This document shows, piece after piece, positions 41,903 to 50,520 of a stretch of DNA of 64,000 bases; positions within the stretch are counted from its first letter, which is position 1; each line of letters opens with the position of its first letter. The stretch is from assembly GCF_052156635.1 (NCBI RefSeq), contig NZ_JBQKUO010000002.1:620001-684000 (forward strand). Direction: 5' to 3'. The translations under genes and the position numbers were made by a program. Under the pieces are notes generated by a model that saw only the letters and a list, made by a program, of their open reading frames with translations, searched no databases and was not told the DNA's origin. This stretch comes from Nitrospina sp052156635. GTDB taxonomy: Bacteria; Nitrospinota; Nitrospinia; Nitrospinales; Nitrospinaceae.

Positions 41903-43477
41903 TCAGCTCTGGGACAGCTTGTCAATTTCCTCAATGCGTTCCATCAGGTGGTGCATCTTTTTGTCGATGGCGACGATGTGTTGACCGATCTTCTCGATTT
42001 CCTTTTTTTCCCGGGACATGTAGATGGTTCGGCACTTGGCCAGGTGGGAGTTGATGTGCTCGATCATGTCGTGTATCTGGTGGCTTTCCTGGGAAAGGTC
42101 GTCCGCGGTCTCCTGAATGTCGAGGATCGCATCCACCGGCACCTCCTGCGCTTCCTCCTTCAACCGTTCCTTCAGTTTTTTCGATTTCGATACCCTCCTC
42201 CGGTAAAGGGAAAGTGAGATGCCCGAAAAAATGAGAAGGATCAAACCCACCGTGGACACATCCACCAGGACAAAAACCAGATCGCCAAAGAAACGCCCGG
42301 TGTGAATTTCGGTGAGCAGCTTCACCAGGTCCATGGTGAGGTGCGTGCCCGTTTTTTCACTCAGAATTTCAGCGAGGCCGGTGCTTTTCCAGTTTTTGCC
42401 CCCGTCCAGAGACAACAGCACCTGCGTGCGGCTTGCCGCCAGCATCATCGGTGTTTTCATATCCGATGGAAACTGTATGCTGATGAAGTCGAGACCGATT
42501 TCATCGTCGCCGTCAATCGACTGGACCTGCCAGTGGTCGCCTCCATCGGCGGAGCGGTACAGGCTTTCCCGCGTGGCAGCATACAACACCGTGGTCTGCC
42601 GGGGGTTCACAAACAAACCATGCACGAAGGCGGTATTCAGGTTGCTGTCATGAATCCAGTGAATCCCGTGGTTGAAGGATTTGTACAGCCCGGTTTCGAA
42701 CCCGGCGTAAAGGAATTCCGGCTCGGTGTCCAGCGAGACCAGCGATTTCAAACGAGAGGGCAGGGCGGTGTCCCATTGCCGTGTCCAGGTTTCCCCGTTG
42801 TCCTGACTTCGGAAGATGCCGGAATCGGTGCCGATGTAAATCGTTTTTCCCTTCGACGAGAAGTGAATGAACCGCACGCTCTCCCTGCCGTCTTTCTTCT
42901 CAGGCTTGAAGGATGCCTGCCACATGTCCCCTTCGTCATCGGATTTGTAAACGCCGTCTGCGGTGGCTGCGTAAAGCACTTCGGGATCGTTGGGGTCGAA
43001 TTTCAGGTCACGCACGTCGATGTTGCGCAGCCCGGACGATTCTTCAATCCACCCGCCCCAGAAATCCCCGCCGGTTTCGGATACGTAAATGCCCCGCTCG
43101 GTGGCGGCAAAAACAAGCTGCGGCATGATGGGATGAATGGCGATGGCTCTCACATTCTGATTGCGCATGCCTTCGTGCAGTTGCGCCCAACTGCCTCCGC
43201 GGTCCCTGGAACGGAACAATCCGTTTTGCGTGCCGACGAACATGATGGAAGGGTTTTTAGGGTTCAGGGCCAGCGTTTGCAGGGCAAACCCTTCGCCGAT
43301 CATTTTGAAATATTTGTCGGGCAGGTACCTGGCCTGGATTTCGATCTTGTCCAGTTCCAGGCTGTCGCGATGCATTAGCAGGATGCCGCTCACAGCCAGC
43401 ATCAGAAAAAAAATGGCGCAGACGAACCCCGTCCACTTATGGAAATTACGCGAGGTTTTGAATGACTGAAATCTCAA
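41903..43477 (-). CDS. PepSY-type membrane protein with seven-bladed Asp-box propeller and C-terminal H/C domain
   Basis: 524 residues. The start codon is TTG (43475-43477), which overlaps the stop of the FTR1 gene as TTGA; homology of the N-terminus to PepSY-associated TM proteins (helix 15-35, FHKWTGFVCAIFFLMLAVSGILLMHRD) supports it. A periplasmic part holds seven Asp boxes (S-x-D-x-G-x-x-W type) near 90-97, 133-140, 179-186, 224-231, 267-274, 309-316 and 356-363, i.e. a BNR/sortilin-like propeller. A second helix (398-420, preceded by HTGRFFGD, the PepSY-TM C-terminal mark) leads to a cytoplasmic helical tail with His469, His474, His478, Cys482, His500 and His509. The same tail is found in FTR1. 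It probably acts with the permease in iron uptake or reduction. Confidence 0.85.
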   Translation of the reverse strand: MRFQSFKTSRNFHKWTGFVCAIFFLMLAVSGILLMHRDSLELDKIEIQARYLPDKYFKMIGEGFALQTLALNPKNPSIMFVGTQNGLFRSRDRGGSWAQLHEGMRNQNVRAIAIHPIMPQLVFAATERGIYVSETGGDFWGGWIEESSGLRNIDVRDLKFDPNDPEVLYAATADGVYKSDDEGDMWQASFKPEKKDGRESVRFIHFSSKGKTIYIGTDSGIFRSQDNGETWTRQWDTALPSRLKSLVSLDTEPEFLYAGFETGLYKSFNHGIHWIHDSNLNTAFVHGLFVNPRQTTVLYAATRESLYRSADGGDHWQVQSIDGDDEIGLDFISIQFPSDMKTPMMLAASRTQVLLSLDGGKNWKSTGLAEILSEKTGTHLTMDLVKLLTEIHTGRFFGDLVFVLVDVSTVGLILLIFSGISLSLYRRRVSKSKKLKERLKEEAQEVPVDAILDIQETADDLSQESHQIHDMIEHINSHLAKCRTIYMSREKKEIEKIGQHIVAIDKKMHHLMERIEEIDKLSQS

Positions 43478-45627
43478 TGCAGTCCCTTCTCCTTGGCACC
43501 GATGGGCTGGGAAATCCGGTCGTATTCGTCCTGCAACTGATTCTCAAAGTATTTTACCTGGTCGAACAATTCATGGACTTTTTCATCGATCTCCTTGAGA
43601 TGCTGGGAAAGTTCCTTCAAATCCTGGTCCCGCGTGTCTTTCAGGAAAATCTCGCACCGTTTGGCATGATGGGAGATGTGCTCGACCAGATCGTGCACGC
43701 TGGTGATGTTTTTCTGCAATTGGTTGGTGCTGGTTTTCAGTTCGCGGGCGGCCTTCTCCTGCTTGATGATGAAGGTGTACACGATCGCACCGACGAAAGC
43801 GAGGAGCAGGATCATCTGACCGATGAAGGTCTCCCATGTGGGATACATGCCGAGAACGGAGATTTCCGGCGCAAACTCCGCCGGGGTGGCTGAAAGCTGT
43901 CCGCCCATCTGTAATTCATGCAGTCCCTTGCCCATGAACACGAAGGCCATGAAATACAGGAATACGCTGGTCACGCCGAAGAACCACTTGATTGGCACGC
44001 GCACCCCCAGTTTGTTGATCAAGAAAAACACCACCGCCAGAACCGCACATCCGGCAAGAAACCCCGGAACGATGCCCCCCGTGGTTTCCCCGGCGTACAT
44101 ATACAGGGCTTTGTAGAACAGGACTGTTTCAAAACCTTCGCGGTACACGGAGAGGAACGCCACCACCCCCAGCGTCCAGGCGCTGCCGGTGCTCACGGCG
44201 TCCTGCATTTTATGGGTGATGTATTTTTGCCATTTGGCAGTTTCGATTTTCGAGATCAGCCAGTAACTGACGTAAAACAGAACCACCACGGCAATGAGCA
44301 TGATCCAGCCCTCCAGAAGCTCCTGGCTGGCCATGCTGATTTTCAGGATTTCCTGCAGAATGTAATAAGTGATAAAGCTGCCGACAATGCCGATGCCCAC
44401 CCCGACATAAATGGTTTTCAATTTGTCCTGGTTGCGCGAACGCACAAGGAAAGTGATGAGTGCGGCGATGATGAGGATGGCCTCAAAGCCTTCCCGCACA
44501 ATGATGGAAAACGACTGAATGAACAGGCCGGTGAAACCGATGTCCTGAGTCATCTCCGCCTTGCCTTCGGCGAGCCCCGCCTTTATATCCTTCACCAGGT
44601 TTTCTACAAGGTCGCGTGGAGCATTGCGTTTCATTTCAGCCTGCAAACGTCCAAACGCTGATTCCAGTCGCAGTCCCAGCTCCTTATCCTTGGTGACCAG
44701 CGCCCCTTCTATTTTTTCGTAAGTCATGTAGGCGTCGAAAGCCTGTTCGGAGGCAAACTTGGCATCGCCTTCCTTGAACGTTTTCCAGCTCGACTCGACC
44801 AGCTTCTCCACCGATTCAAACGTTTTTAGATATTGATCGGAGCCTCCTGTGGAACCGGATCCGGTGCCTGCGGCTAACAGCGGCAGATTGACGTTGTCGT
44901 TGGAAAAGGTGCGGATGAAGTAGGTGACGTTCCAGATGTCCTGTTCGGAAAGTTGATCCGCCCAGCCCACCATGGCGGTATTGGCGATGCCGACATTGAT
45001 GATCTGAAAATTGTCGTAAGCAACGGTTTCCTGGTCGCCAGTGATGGCCGGATCCGCAAGTACGGCGGGTCTGGGTTCCAGCTGGTGTGCCACCGGTCCG
45101 TCGCCTTTTCCCGTCACCCCGTGACAGACGCGGCAGTTGCTCATGTAGATTTCCTGACCGCGGGCCAGATCGACCGGTTCGGCAGGGGTCTGGCTGATTT
45201 GAATTGCAAACTCACGTACCAGTCCGGAGTTGATCGTCTGTACCTGGGAACGAATCTGCGCCGGATCCTTCTTATCCTGGATGTCCTGCTTAAGGGAACG
45301 GTATTGCGTCACAATTTCTTTCGCCCCCTGGGGTGAAGCGGCCTTATCGGAAACGGATTGAAACCGCTCGAATGCCTGGTCAAGGAACACCTTGCTCTCC
45401 TCGTACTCTGCGGCATTGATCACCTGACCATTGGCGATGCCTTCCGTATACTCCTTGTCCACGATGTTCATCATCATGATGACTTTTTTGATTTTGGATT
45501 GCACCGCGGCGGTGTCCGCCTGCGCCAGCCCGGTGGTGGGAAAAATCAAAGCCGCAAGGAGCAGGCCATAAAGGGTCCATGAAAGAAGGCAGAAATTCTT
45601 TTTGTGGTCCGAAGTTCGTTTTTTCAT
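43474..45627 (-). CDS. Cytochrome c-FTR1 iron permease fusion with C-terminal H/C domain
   Basis: 717 residues. Signal peptide (about 1-36), a helical periplasmic part, a c-type haem domain (CRVCH at 165-169; KGDGPVAHQLEPRP follows), a spacer helix region to 355, then an FTR1/EfeU permease core with its two REGxE iron sites (REGFE at 378-382 and 496-500) and about seven helices. After the last helix (about 601-619) comes a cytoplasmic coiled tail with His645, His650, His654, Cys658, His676 and His685. The cytochrome may feed electrons into iron oxidation-coupled transport, as in FTR1/ferroxidase systems. A Fur box and a strong promoter lie just upstream. Start ATG is 45625-45627; ribosome site weak. 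Confidence 0.93.
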   Translation of the reverse strand: MKKRTSDHKKNFCLLSWTLYGLLLAALIFPTTGLAQADTAAVQSKIKKVIMMMNIVDKEYTEGIANGQVINAAEYEESKVFLDQAFERFQSVSDKAASPQGAKEIVTQYRSLKQDIQDKKDPAQIRSQVQTINSGLVREFAIQISQTPAEPVDLARGQEIYMSNCRVCHGVTGKGDGPVAHQLEPRPAVLADPAITGDQETVAYDNFQIINVGIANTAMVGWADQLSEQDIWNVTYFIRTFSNDNVNLPLLAAGTGSGSTGGSDQYLKTFESVEKLVESSWKTFKEGDAKFASEQAFDAYMTYEKIEGALVTKDKELGLRLESAFGRLQAEMKRNAPRDLVENLVKDIKAGLAEGKAEMTQDIGFTGLFIQSFSIIVREGFEAILIIAALITFLVRSRNQDKLKTIYVGVGIGIVGSFITYYILQEILKISMASQELLEGWIMLIAVVVLFYVSYWLISKIETAKWQKYITHKMQDAVSTGSAWTLGVVAFLSVYREGFETVLFYKALYMYAGETTGGIVPGFLAGCAVLAVVFFLINKLGVRVPIKWFFGVTSVFLYFMAFVFMGKGLHELQMGGQLSATPAEFAPEISVLGMYPTWETFIGQMILLLAFVGAIVYTFIIKQEKAARELKTSTNQLQKNITSVHDLVEHISHHAKRCEIFLKDTRDQDLKELSQHLKEIDEKVHELFDQVKYFENQLQDEYDRISQPIGAKEKGLH

Positions 45628-45688
45628 CTAATCAGGAGAGAAAAAGGGTTTCGACACAATTCCGGAGTGTCCGCATATCTAAAAAAAT

Positions 45689-45707
45689 TAAAATGAGAAT
45701 TATTATC
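45689..45707 (-). promoter_or_regulatory. Fur box before the FTR1 operon
   Basis: On the minus strand the site reads GATAATAATTCTCATTTTA, which matches 14 of 19 positions of the Fur consensus GATAATGATAATCATTATC, including the GATAAT and TCATT ends. It overlaps the predicted transcription start of the promoter at 45709-45737. Confidence 0.8.
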
Positions 45708-45708
45708 A

Positions 45709-45737
45709 ATATTATGATTAACTCATTGAATTGTCAA
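45709..45737 (-). promoter_or_regulatory. Promoter of the FTR1 / PepSY-propeller operon
   Basis: On the minus strand TTGACA (45732-45737), a 17-base spacer and TAATAT (45709-45714), a near-consensus promoter. Transcription would start around 45702, inside the Fur box, which fits repression when iron is plentiful. Confidence 0.75.
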
Positions 45738-46130
45738 CGAATTAACCGGAAAGGCAAATTCTATCAAAAACGGAAAAAGGCCTGTTAAATTAAACCTATA
45801 GTGGTGTCCTGGTGTCTCAAATAAACATGGATTGGTGTACGGTGGGGCCGCTGGGACCATCAGACTTGTAACATTAAATACTTTTGTTACGAATGGATAC
45901 TCGGACTGTTTATCCCTGAACTGAATGGGCTTCTGCCAGTCGGAATTATGCTTGGGGCTGGGAATCCTTCGGACATACTTCCACTTCTTAGGGGTCCTTA
46001 ACCAAAAGGAAATGGCGGCGTGGTATGAAGCCACTTATGATTGCCCCACGATCCTTTCAATAATTTCGAACAGGCGTGGGTGGAGAATCCGGTTTCTTTA
46101 AGGGAATTCACAAGTCGGTCTCAGAGGGAG
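45738..46130. other. Non-coding stretch between the FTR1 operon and the M32 carboxypeptidase gene
   Basis: The gap 45628-46196 (569 bases) is the longest in the window. Besides the Fur box and promoter (left) and the extended -10 (right), I see no gene, tRNA or clear repeat. An open frame on the minus strand (45723-46034) has a composition unlike real proteins and no ribosome site. It may be decayed sequence. Confidence 0.5.
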
Positions 46131-46134
46131 GACT

Positions 46135-46143
46135 TGTTATAAT
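46135..46143 (+). promoter_or_regulatory. Extended -10 before the M32 carboxypeptidase gene
   Basis: TGTTATAAT, a consensus TGn-extended -10, lies 53 bases before the ATG at 46197. The -35 is weak. Confidence 0.5.
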
Positions 46144-46196
46144 TCTAAAATTAGAAATTTAATAAAATATTTTGAATGTGGTAGGGTAGCCGAACT

Positions 46197-47744
46197 ATGG
46201 CAGAAAATAAGACAGCGACATCACAGGAAGTTTACTGGCAATTAGTAGCGCGTTTGAAAGAAATTCATGACCTCCACAGTGTCATGGGCATCCTGCACTG
46301 GGATCAGGAAGTCATCATGCCTGCGGGAGGCGGGGACTCCCGTGCCCAGCAACTCGCTACACTGGCGGGCCTCGCCCACGACAAATTCACCTCAGCGGAA
46401 ATCGGGGAATGGCTGGAGCAACTGGAAGCCACACCGCAGGAGGGTCTCAACGAGATCGAGCTCTGCAATCTTCGCGAAACCCGTCGCGAATACGACCAGC
46501 AAGTCAAAGTCCCGCGTCAACTGGTGCAGGAGTTGGCAGAGTTGGGATCCCGGGGTCATCATGTCTGGGTAAAAGCCCGTGAAAATAATAAATTTGAAGA
46601 ATTCGCCCCACTTCTCGAGAAAATGGTTGAGCTTAAAAAGGAGTGGGCGAAGTGCATCGACCCCCATAGTCCGGCATACGATGTGAACATCGATGTGTTC
46701 GAGCGGGGTTTCACCATGGAACGCATCGACCCCATTTTTGAACGGCTCAAAGGGGAACTGGTACCGCTCATTGCCGCGATCCAGGACAGTGCCTACAAGC
46801 CGGACACATCGTTTTTACAGGGCACATTTCCCGTCGAAAAGCAGAAGGAACTCGGCCAGCAGGTGATCCGCGACATGGGCTTCAATTTTGCCAATGGCCG
46901 GGTCGATGTCTCTGTCCACCCATTCTGTGGCGGCGGCGACTGCACGGACGTGCGAATCACCACCCGCTACCGTGAGGACAATTTCATCGAATCGCTCTAC
47001 GCCGCGGTTCATGAAACGGGTCATGCGCTTTACGAGCAGGGCCGCATGCAGGACCAGAAGGCCCTGCCGGTGTCTGAAGCATTGACCACCGGAGTGCACG
47101 AATCGCAATCCCTTTTCTGGGAGCGCATGATCGCCCAGCAGGAGGCGTTCATCGACCGTTACTGCGGCCTGCTGGCTGAAACGTTTCCGCAATCGTTTCG
47201 TGGTGTCGATCCGCATACCGCGTACGAGGCCATCAATGTGAGCCAGCCGTCGTTCATCCGCGTCGAAGCCGACGAGGTGACGTATCCCATGCATGTGATC
47301 CTGCGGTATGAAATTGAAAGAGGACTTTTCGACGGCTCGATGTCGGTGAAGGACCTGCCTGGGATCTGGAACGACAAGATGGAAGCGTACCTCGGCATAC
47401 GTCCGCCCACCGACCGTGAAGGTGTGCTTCAGGATGTGCACTGGAGCGGCGGGGCGTTCGGTTATTTCCCGTCATATACACTGGGGGCGATGATGGCCTG
47501 CCAGTTCTACAGGGCGCTCGAACGTGAGGTGCCGGATATTCGCGACCATGTCCGAAATGGCAACTTTCGGGTGATCAAGGACTGGCTGAATCGCAACATT
47601 CACTCCAAGGGCAAGCTCTACGATACAGACACCCTGCTCAAGCAGGTGACGGGAGAATCCTTCAATCCGGAACCGTTCATTACCTACCTTCAGGAAAAGT
47701 ACACGGCAATCTACAAGCTGGAGAGCAACCAGACCCGTCGCTGA
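46197..47744 (+). CDS. M32 family metallocarboxypeptidase (thermostable carboxypeptidase 1)
   Basis: 515 residues, the family length. The zinc site HExxH is in AVHETGHALYEQG (about 270-282), followed by the downstream glutamate region (VHESQSLFWE). The N-terminus (HDLHSVMGILHWDQEVIMPAGG) is typical of M32 enzymes. It releases C-terminal amino acids, cytoplasmic, no signal peptide. The zinc-ribbon/SH3 gene starts 5 bases later. Confidence 0.95.
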   Translation: MAENKTATSQEVYWQLVARLKEIHDLHSVMGILHWDQEVIMPAGGGDSRAQQLATLAGLAHDKFTSAEIGEWLEQLEATPQEGLNEIELCNLRETRREYDQQVKVPRQLVQELAELGSRGHHVWVKARENNKFEEFAPLLEKMVELKKEWAKCIDPHSPAYDVNIDVFERGFTMERIDPIFERLKGELVPLIAAIQDSAYKPDTSFLQGTFPVEKQKELGQQVIRDMGFNFANGRVDVSVHPFCGGGDCTDVRITTRYREDNFIESLYAAVHETGHALYEQGRMQDQKALPVSEALTTGVHESQSLFWERMIAQQEAFIDRYCGLLAETFPQSFRGVDPHTAYEAINVSQPSFIRVEADEVTYPMHVILRYEIERGLFDGSMSVKDLPGIWNDKMEAYLGIRPPTDREGVLQDVHWSGGAFGYFPSYTLGAMMACQFYRALEREVPDIRDHVRNGNFRVIKDWLNRNIHSKGKLYDTDTLLKQVTGESFNPEPFITYLQEKYTAIYKLESNQTRR

Positions 47745-47749
47745 AAGCA

Positions 47750-48226
47750 ATGGAAGAAAACCAGGCGAACATCACCGAATACTGCGTGGTCTGCCAGAAA
47801 CCCCTGCCGCCGAATGCAGTTTTCTGCCCGAATTGCAAACCGCCCACGCCGCCGCCTGCGATACCGGAAGGAGGCCTGCCTCTGTCCAAAGCGGTGGTGG
47901 CCATTGTCCTCATCCTGCTTGTGTTCGGCGGTATCATCGCTCTCAAGGCCGGGGTGTCCTGGAACGACGACATCCCCGAAGGCGGGGAAGAGGTGGTTGC
48001 CCCAGAGGACCGGCCGCAGGATGCCGATCTCAAAATCATCCACTACGTGCGCGTGGACCGCGCCAATGTGCGCGAGCAGCCCAATACCGACAGCGGCGTC
48101 ATCACCGTGGTGACGAAAGGCGAGAAAATCGTTGTCACGGAAAAGAACGACGACTGGAGCAAAGTGGATTTGAACGGAAAATCAGGATGGATTTCCACCG
48201 ACCTGCTTTCCGCCCGCGTCGAGTGA
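47750..48226 (+). CDS. Zinc-ribbon, single-TM, SH3b domain protein
   Basis: 158 residues with a clear three-part plan: a cytoplasmic zinc ribbon (CVVCQKPLPPNAVFCPNC, about 12-29), one membrane helix (about 45-66: KAVVAIVLILLVFGGIIAL), and a periplasmic bacterial SH3 domain (about 95-156: VRVDRANVREQPNTDSGVITVVTKGEKIVVTEKNDDWSKVDLNGKSGWIS). SH3b domains often bind cell-wall peptides. It starts 5 bases after the carboxypeptidase stop. Envelope-sensing or wall-binding role is inferred only. Confidence 0.85.
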   Translation: MEENQANITEYCVVCQKPLPPNAVFCPNCKPPTPPPAIPEGGLPLSKAVVAIVLILLVFGGIIALKAGVSWNDDIPEGGEEVVAPEDRPQDADLKIIHYVRVDRANVREQPNTDSGVITVVTKGEKIVVTEKNDDWSKVDLNGKSGWISTDLLSARVE

Positions 48227-48232
48227 CCCGCA

Positions 48233-48850
48233 TCAACACCCCTGATTGAGGCGTGCACGCGTTTCAATGAACGCCTTCTTCAATTCCTCAAACGTGTGGG
48301 TCACTGGAAACTGCGGAAACTCGTGAGTGATGCTCTCCGGCGGTTTGAAGAAAATCCCGGCGTGTGCTTCTTTCAACATTCCCGTGTCATTGTACGAGTC
48401 ACCGGAAGCGATGACCTTGAAGTTCAGGTTTTTGAGCGCGGCTACGGCCTTGGTCTTGCCATCGGGCTGGCGCAGCCGGTAATCGGCGATGCGTCCATTG
48501 TCCTCCACCACAAGCTCGTGGCAGAACAGGGTGGGGTAATCCAGTTGAGCCATCAGGGGCCCGGCGAACTGGTAAAAGGTATCGGAGAGGATGATCACCT
48601 GGAACTCGGACTTCAGCCAGTCCAGGAACTCCTGAGCCCCGTCCAGAGGTTTCAACGTACCGATCACGCTCTGGATGTCGTCCAGCTTCAGGTTGTTTTC
48701 GTCGAGGATTTTCAGGCGACCCTGCATCAACTCGTCGTAGTCGGGGATGTCGCGGGTGGTGAGGCGCAGTTTCTCGATGCCGGTTTTCTCGGCAAACGCA
48801 ATCCAGATTTCCGGGATCAGCACCCCTTCCAGGTCCAGGCAGGCCAGCAT
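48233..48850 (-). CDS. thrH: Phosphoserine phosphatase / homoserine phosphotransferase (ThrH-like)
   Basis: 205 residues from the ATG at 48848-48850, with AAGGAG 7 bases upstream. HAD-fold motifs: LDLEGVLIPEIWIAFAEKTG (motif I DxE; this DLEGVLIPE form is typical of ThrH), VIILSDTFYQF (motif II) and KVIASGDSYNDTGMLKEA (motif III/IV). ThrH can act on phosphoserine and transfer phosphate to homoserine. Converges on the SH3 gene. Confidence 0.9.
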   Translation of the reverse strand: MLACLDLEGVLIPEIWIAFAEKTGIEKLRLTTRDIPDYDELMQGRLKILDENNLKLDDIQSVIGTLKPLDGAQEFLDWLKSEFQVIILSDTFYQFAGPLMAQLDYPTLFCHELVVEDNGRIADYRLRQPDGKTKAVAALKNLNFKVIASGDSYNDTGMLKEAHAGIFFKPPESITHEFPQFPVTHTFEELKKAFIETRARLNQGC

Positions 48851-48921
48851 TGTAAACTCCTTTTTAGGTTTCGTGGAGGCCACATTATAGGGAAAGAATC
48901 GGGCAATACAAGGGCAAGGTG

Positions 48922-50520
48922 TCAGGGAAGATCTTCAGGCAGGGTGTCGGGCCTGGCTTTCGCCGCCTTTCGGGTTTTGACGAGCTTCACCAGGAAATGC
49001 CATTCCTCGATTTTCATCGCCGAGGCGATACCGGCATAGAGCGCCGCCCCGAAGAGCACTTCACCCACCAGCACAGTCAGCCGCACGATCAGGCTGTCGG
49101 TGGGCACGAACAGCCAGGCGTTGAGGTAATATACGGCCACGCCCATCAGCGTCGAGGCGAACGAGAAACGCAGGATGGAGGCGACGATCTTGCGTCCGCC
49201 CAGCCGCCCCAGCCGTTTTTTGAGCAGGTACACCAGCACCGCTGCGTTGGCGATGGAGGACAGCGACGTCGCCAGTGCCAGGCCGCCGTGTTTCAACGGA
49301 CCCATCAGTGCCACCGCCAGCCCTACGTTTAAAATCATGGTGTAGATGCCGATGCGCATCGGCGTTTTCGTGTCCTGCAACGAGTAGAAGGCAGAGACCA
49401 GGATTTTCATACCGCAGAAAGCGCACAGGCCGATGGCATAAAAGATCAGCGCATACTGCGTGCCTTCGGTGGTGGCGCGGATGAACTCGCCGCGCTCCCA
49501 CAGGGTCTGGATGATGGGAAAACTGAGCACCGCCAGTCCCACCGTCGCGGGGATGGTGATGAACAGAATCCAGCGGATGCCGAAGTTCAACGTACCGCGC
49601 AGCTCGGTGAACTCCTGCTTCGACGCCTGTTCGGTCAGGGTCGGCAGGATGGCGATGCCGAGCGCCACACCGAACACGCCCAGCGGCAACTGCACCAGCC
49701 GGTTGGCGTAATAAAGGTAAGAAATCGAACCGCCCGGCAACAGCGACGCCAGCAGGGTCTCGATCAACAGGCTCACTTCATACACACCAAACGCGATGAT
49801 GGCGGGTCCGAGCAGCTTGGCCACCTTGATGATGCCGGGGTCTTTCCAGTCGAGCACCGCCGACAGTTTCAGCCCGCTTTGGAAGGTGCGTGGCAACTGT
49901 ACCATCAACTGCAGGAATGCACCGAGGAGCACGCCCAGCGCGAGGCCCATGATCGGTTGTTCCATGTATGGCGAGATGAACAGCGCCCCGACGATCATGC
50001 CAATGTTCAGGATCACCGGCGCGACGGCGGGCAGGGCGAAGTTGCCGTGCGTGTTGAGCAGGCCCATGCAGAATGCGCTGAGCCCGATGAAAATCAGAAA
50101 CGGTCCCATCCAGCGGGTGAGGGAAACGGTGAGCTCGAACTTGCCGGGTTCATCGAGGAACCCCGGCGCGAAGATGGTGATGACAAACGGGGCGAGGGCA
50201 ATGATGCCGAGGGTGACCAGCACCAGCACCACGGTCTGAATGTTAAACAGGTTGGAGGCAAAGCGCCGGGTGTCTTCTTTGCTCCGCGTATTGACGTACT
50301 CCCCGTAAACGGGAATCATGGCGGCGCTCACCGCACCTTCCCCCAGTATTCGGCGTTGAATGTTGGGAATGCGAAAGGCGACGAAGAAGGCATCCGCTGC
50401 GGCCGACGCACCGAAACTCCAGCCGATGACCACGTCACGCAGAAACCCGAACAGCCGGGAAGCCAGGGTCATACCACCCACCGTGCCTGCCGCCCGGCTG
50501 ACTTTTTCGTTTTTATCCAT
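48922..50520 (-). CDS. murJ: Lipid II flippase MurJ
   Basis: 532 residues, about 14 membrane helices. The start (VSRAAGTVGGMTLASRLFGFLRDVVIGWSFGASAAADAFFVAFRIPN) is the MurJ/MviN signature, and FRRILGEGAVSAAMIPVYGEY-like residues follow. It moves lipid II across the inner membrane for peptidoglycan synthesis. Divergent from thiD across 236 bases; that gap has no riboswitch I can recognise. Confidence 0.95.
   Translation of the reverse strand: MDKNEKVSRAAGTVGGMTLASRLFGFLRDVVIGWSFGASAAADAFFVAFRIPNIQRRILGEGAVSAAMIPVYGEYVNTRSKEDTRRFASNLFNIQTVVLVLVTLGIIALAPFVITIFAPGFLDEPGKFELTVSLTRWMGPFLIFIGLSAFCMGLLNTHGNFALPAVAPVILNIGMIVGALFISPYMEQPIMGLALGVLLGAFLQLMVQLPRTFQSGLKLSAVLDWKDPGIIKVAKLLGPAIIAFGVYEVSLLIETLLASLLPGGSISYLYYANRLVQLPLGVFGVALGIAILPTLTEQASKQEFTELRGTLNFGIRWILFITIPATVGLAVLSFPIIQTLWERGEFIRATTEGTQYALIFYAIGLCAFCGMKILVSAFYSLQDTKTPMRIGIYTMILNVGLAVALMGPLKHGGLALATSLSSIANAAVLVYLLKKRLGRLGGRKIVASILRFSFASTLMGVAVYYLNAWLFVPTDSLIVRLTVLVGEVLFGAALYAGIASAMKIEEWHFLVKLVKTRKAAKARPDTLPEDLP

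Noticed and set aside
45723..46034. 103-residue open frame in the 569-base gap
   Set aside because: Covers the promoter of the FTR1 operon at its 3' end, has no ribosome site and no protein-like pattern.
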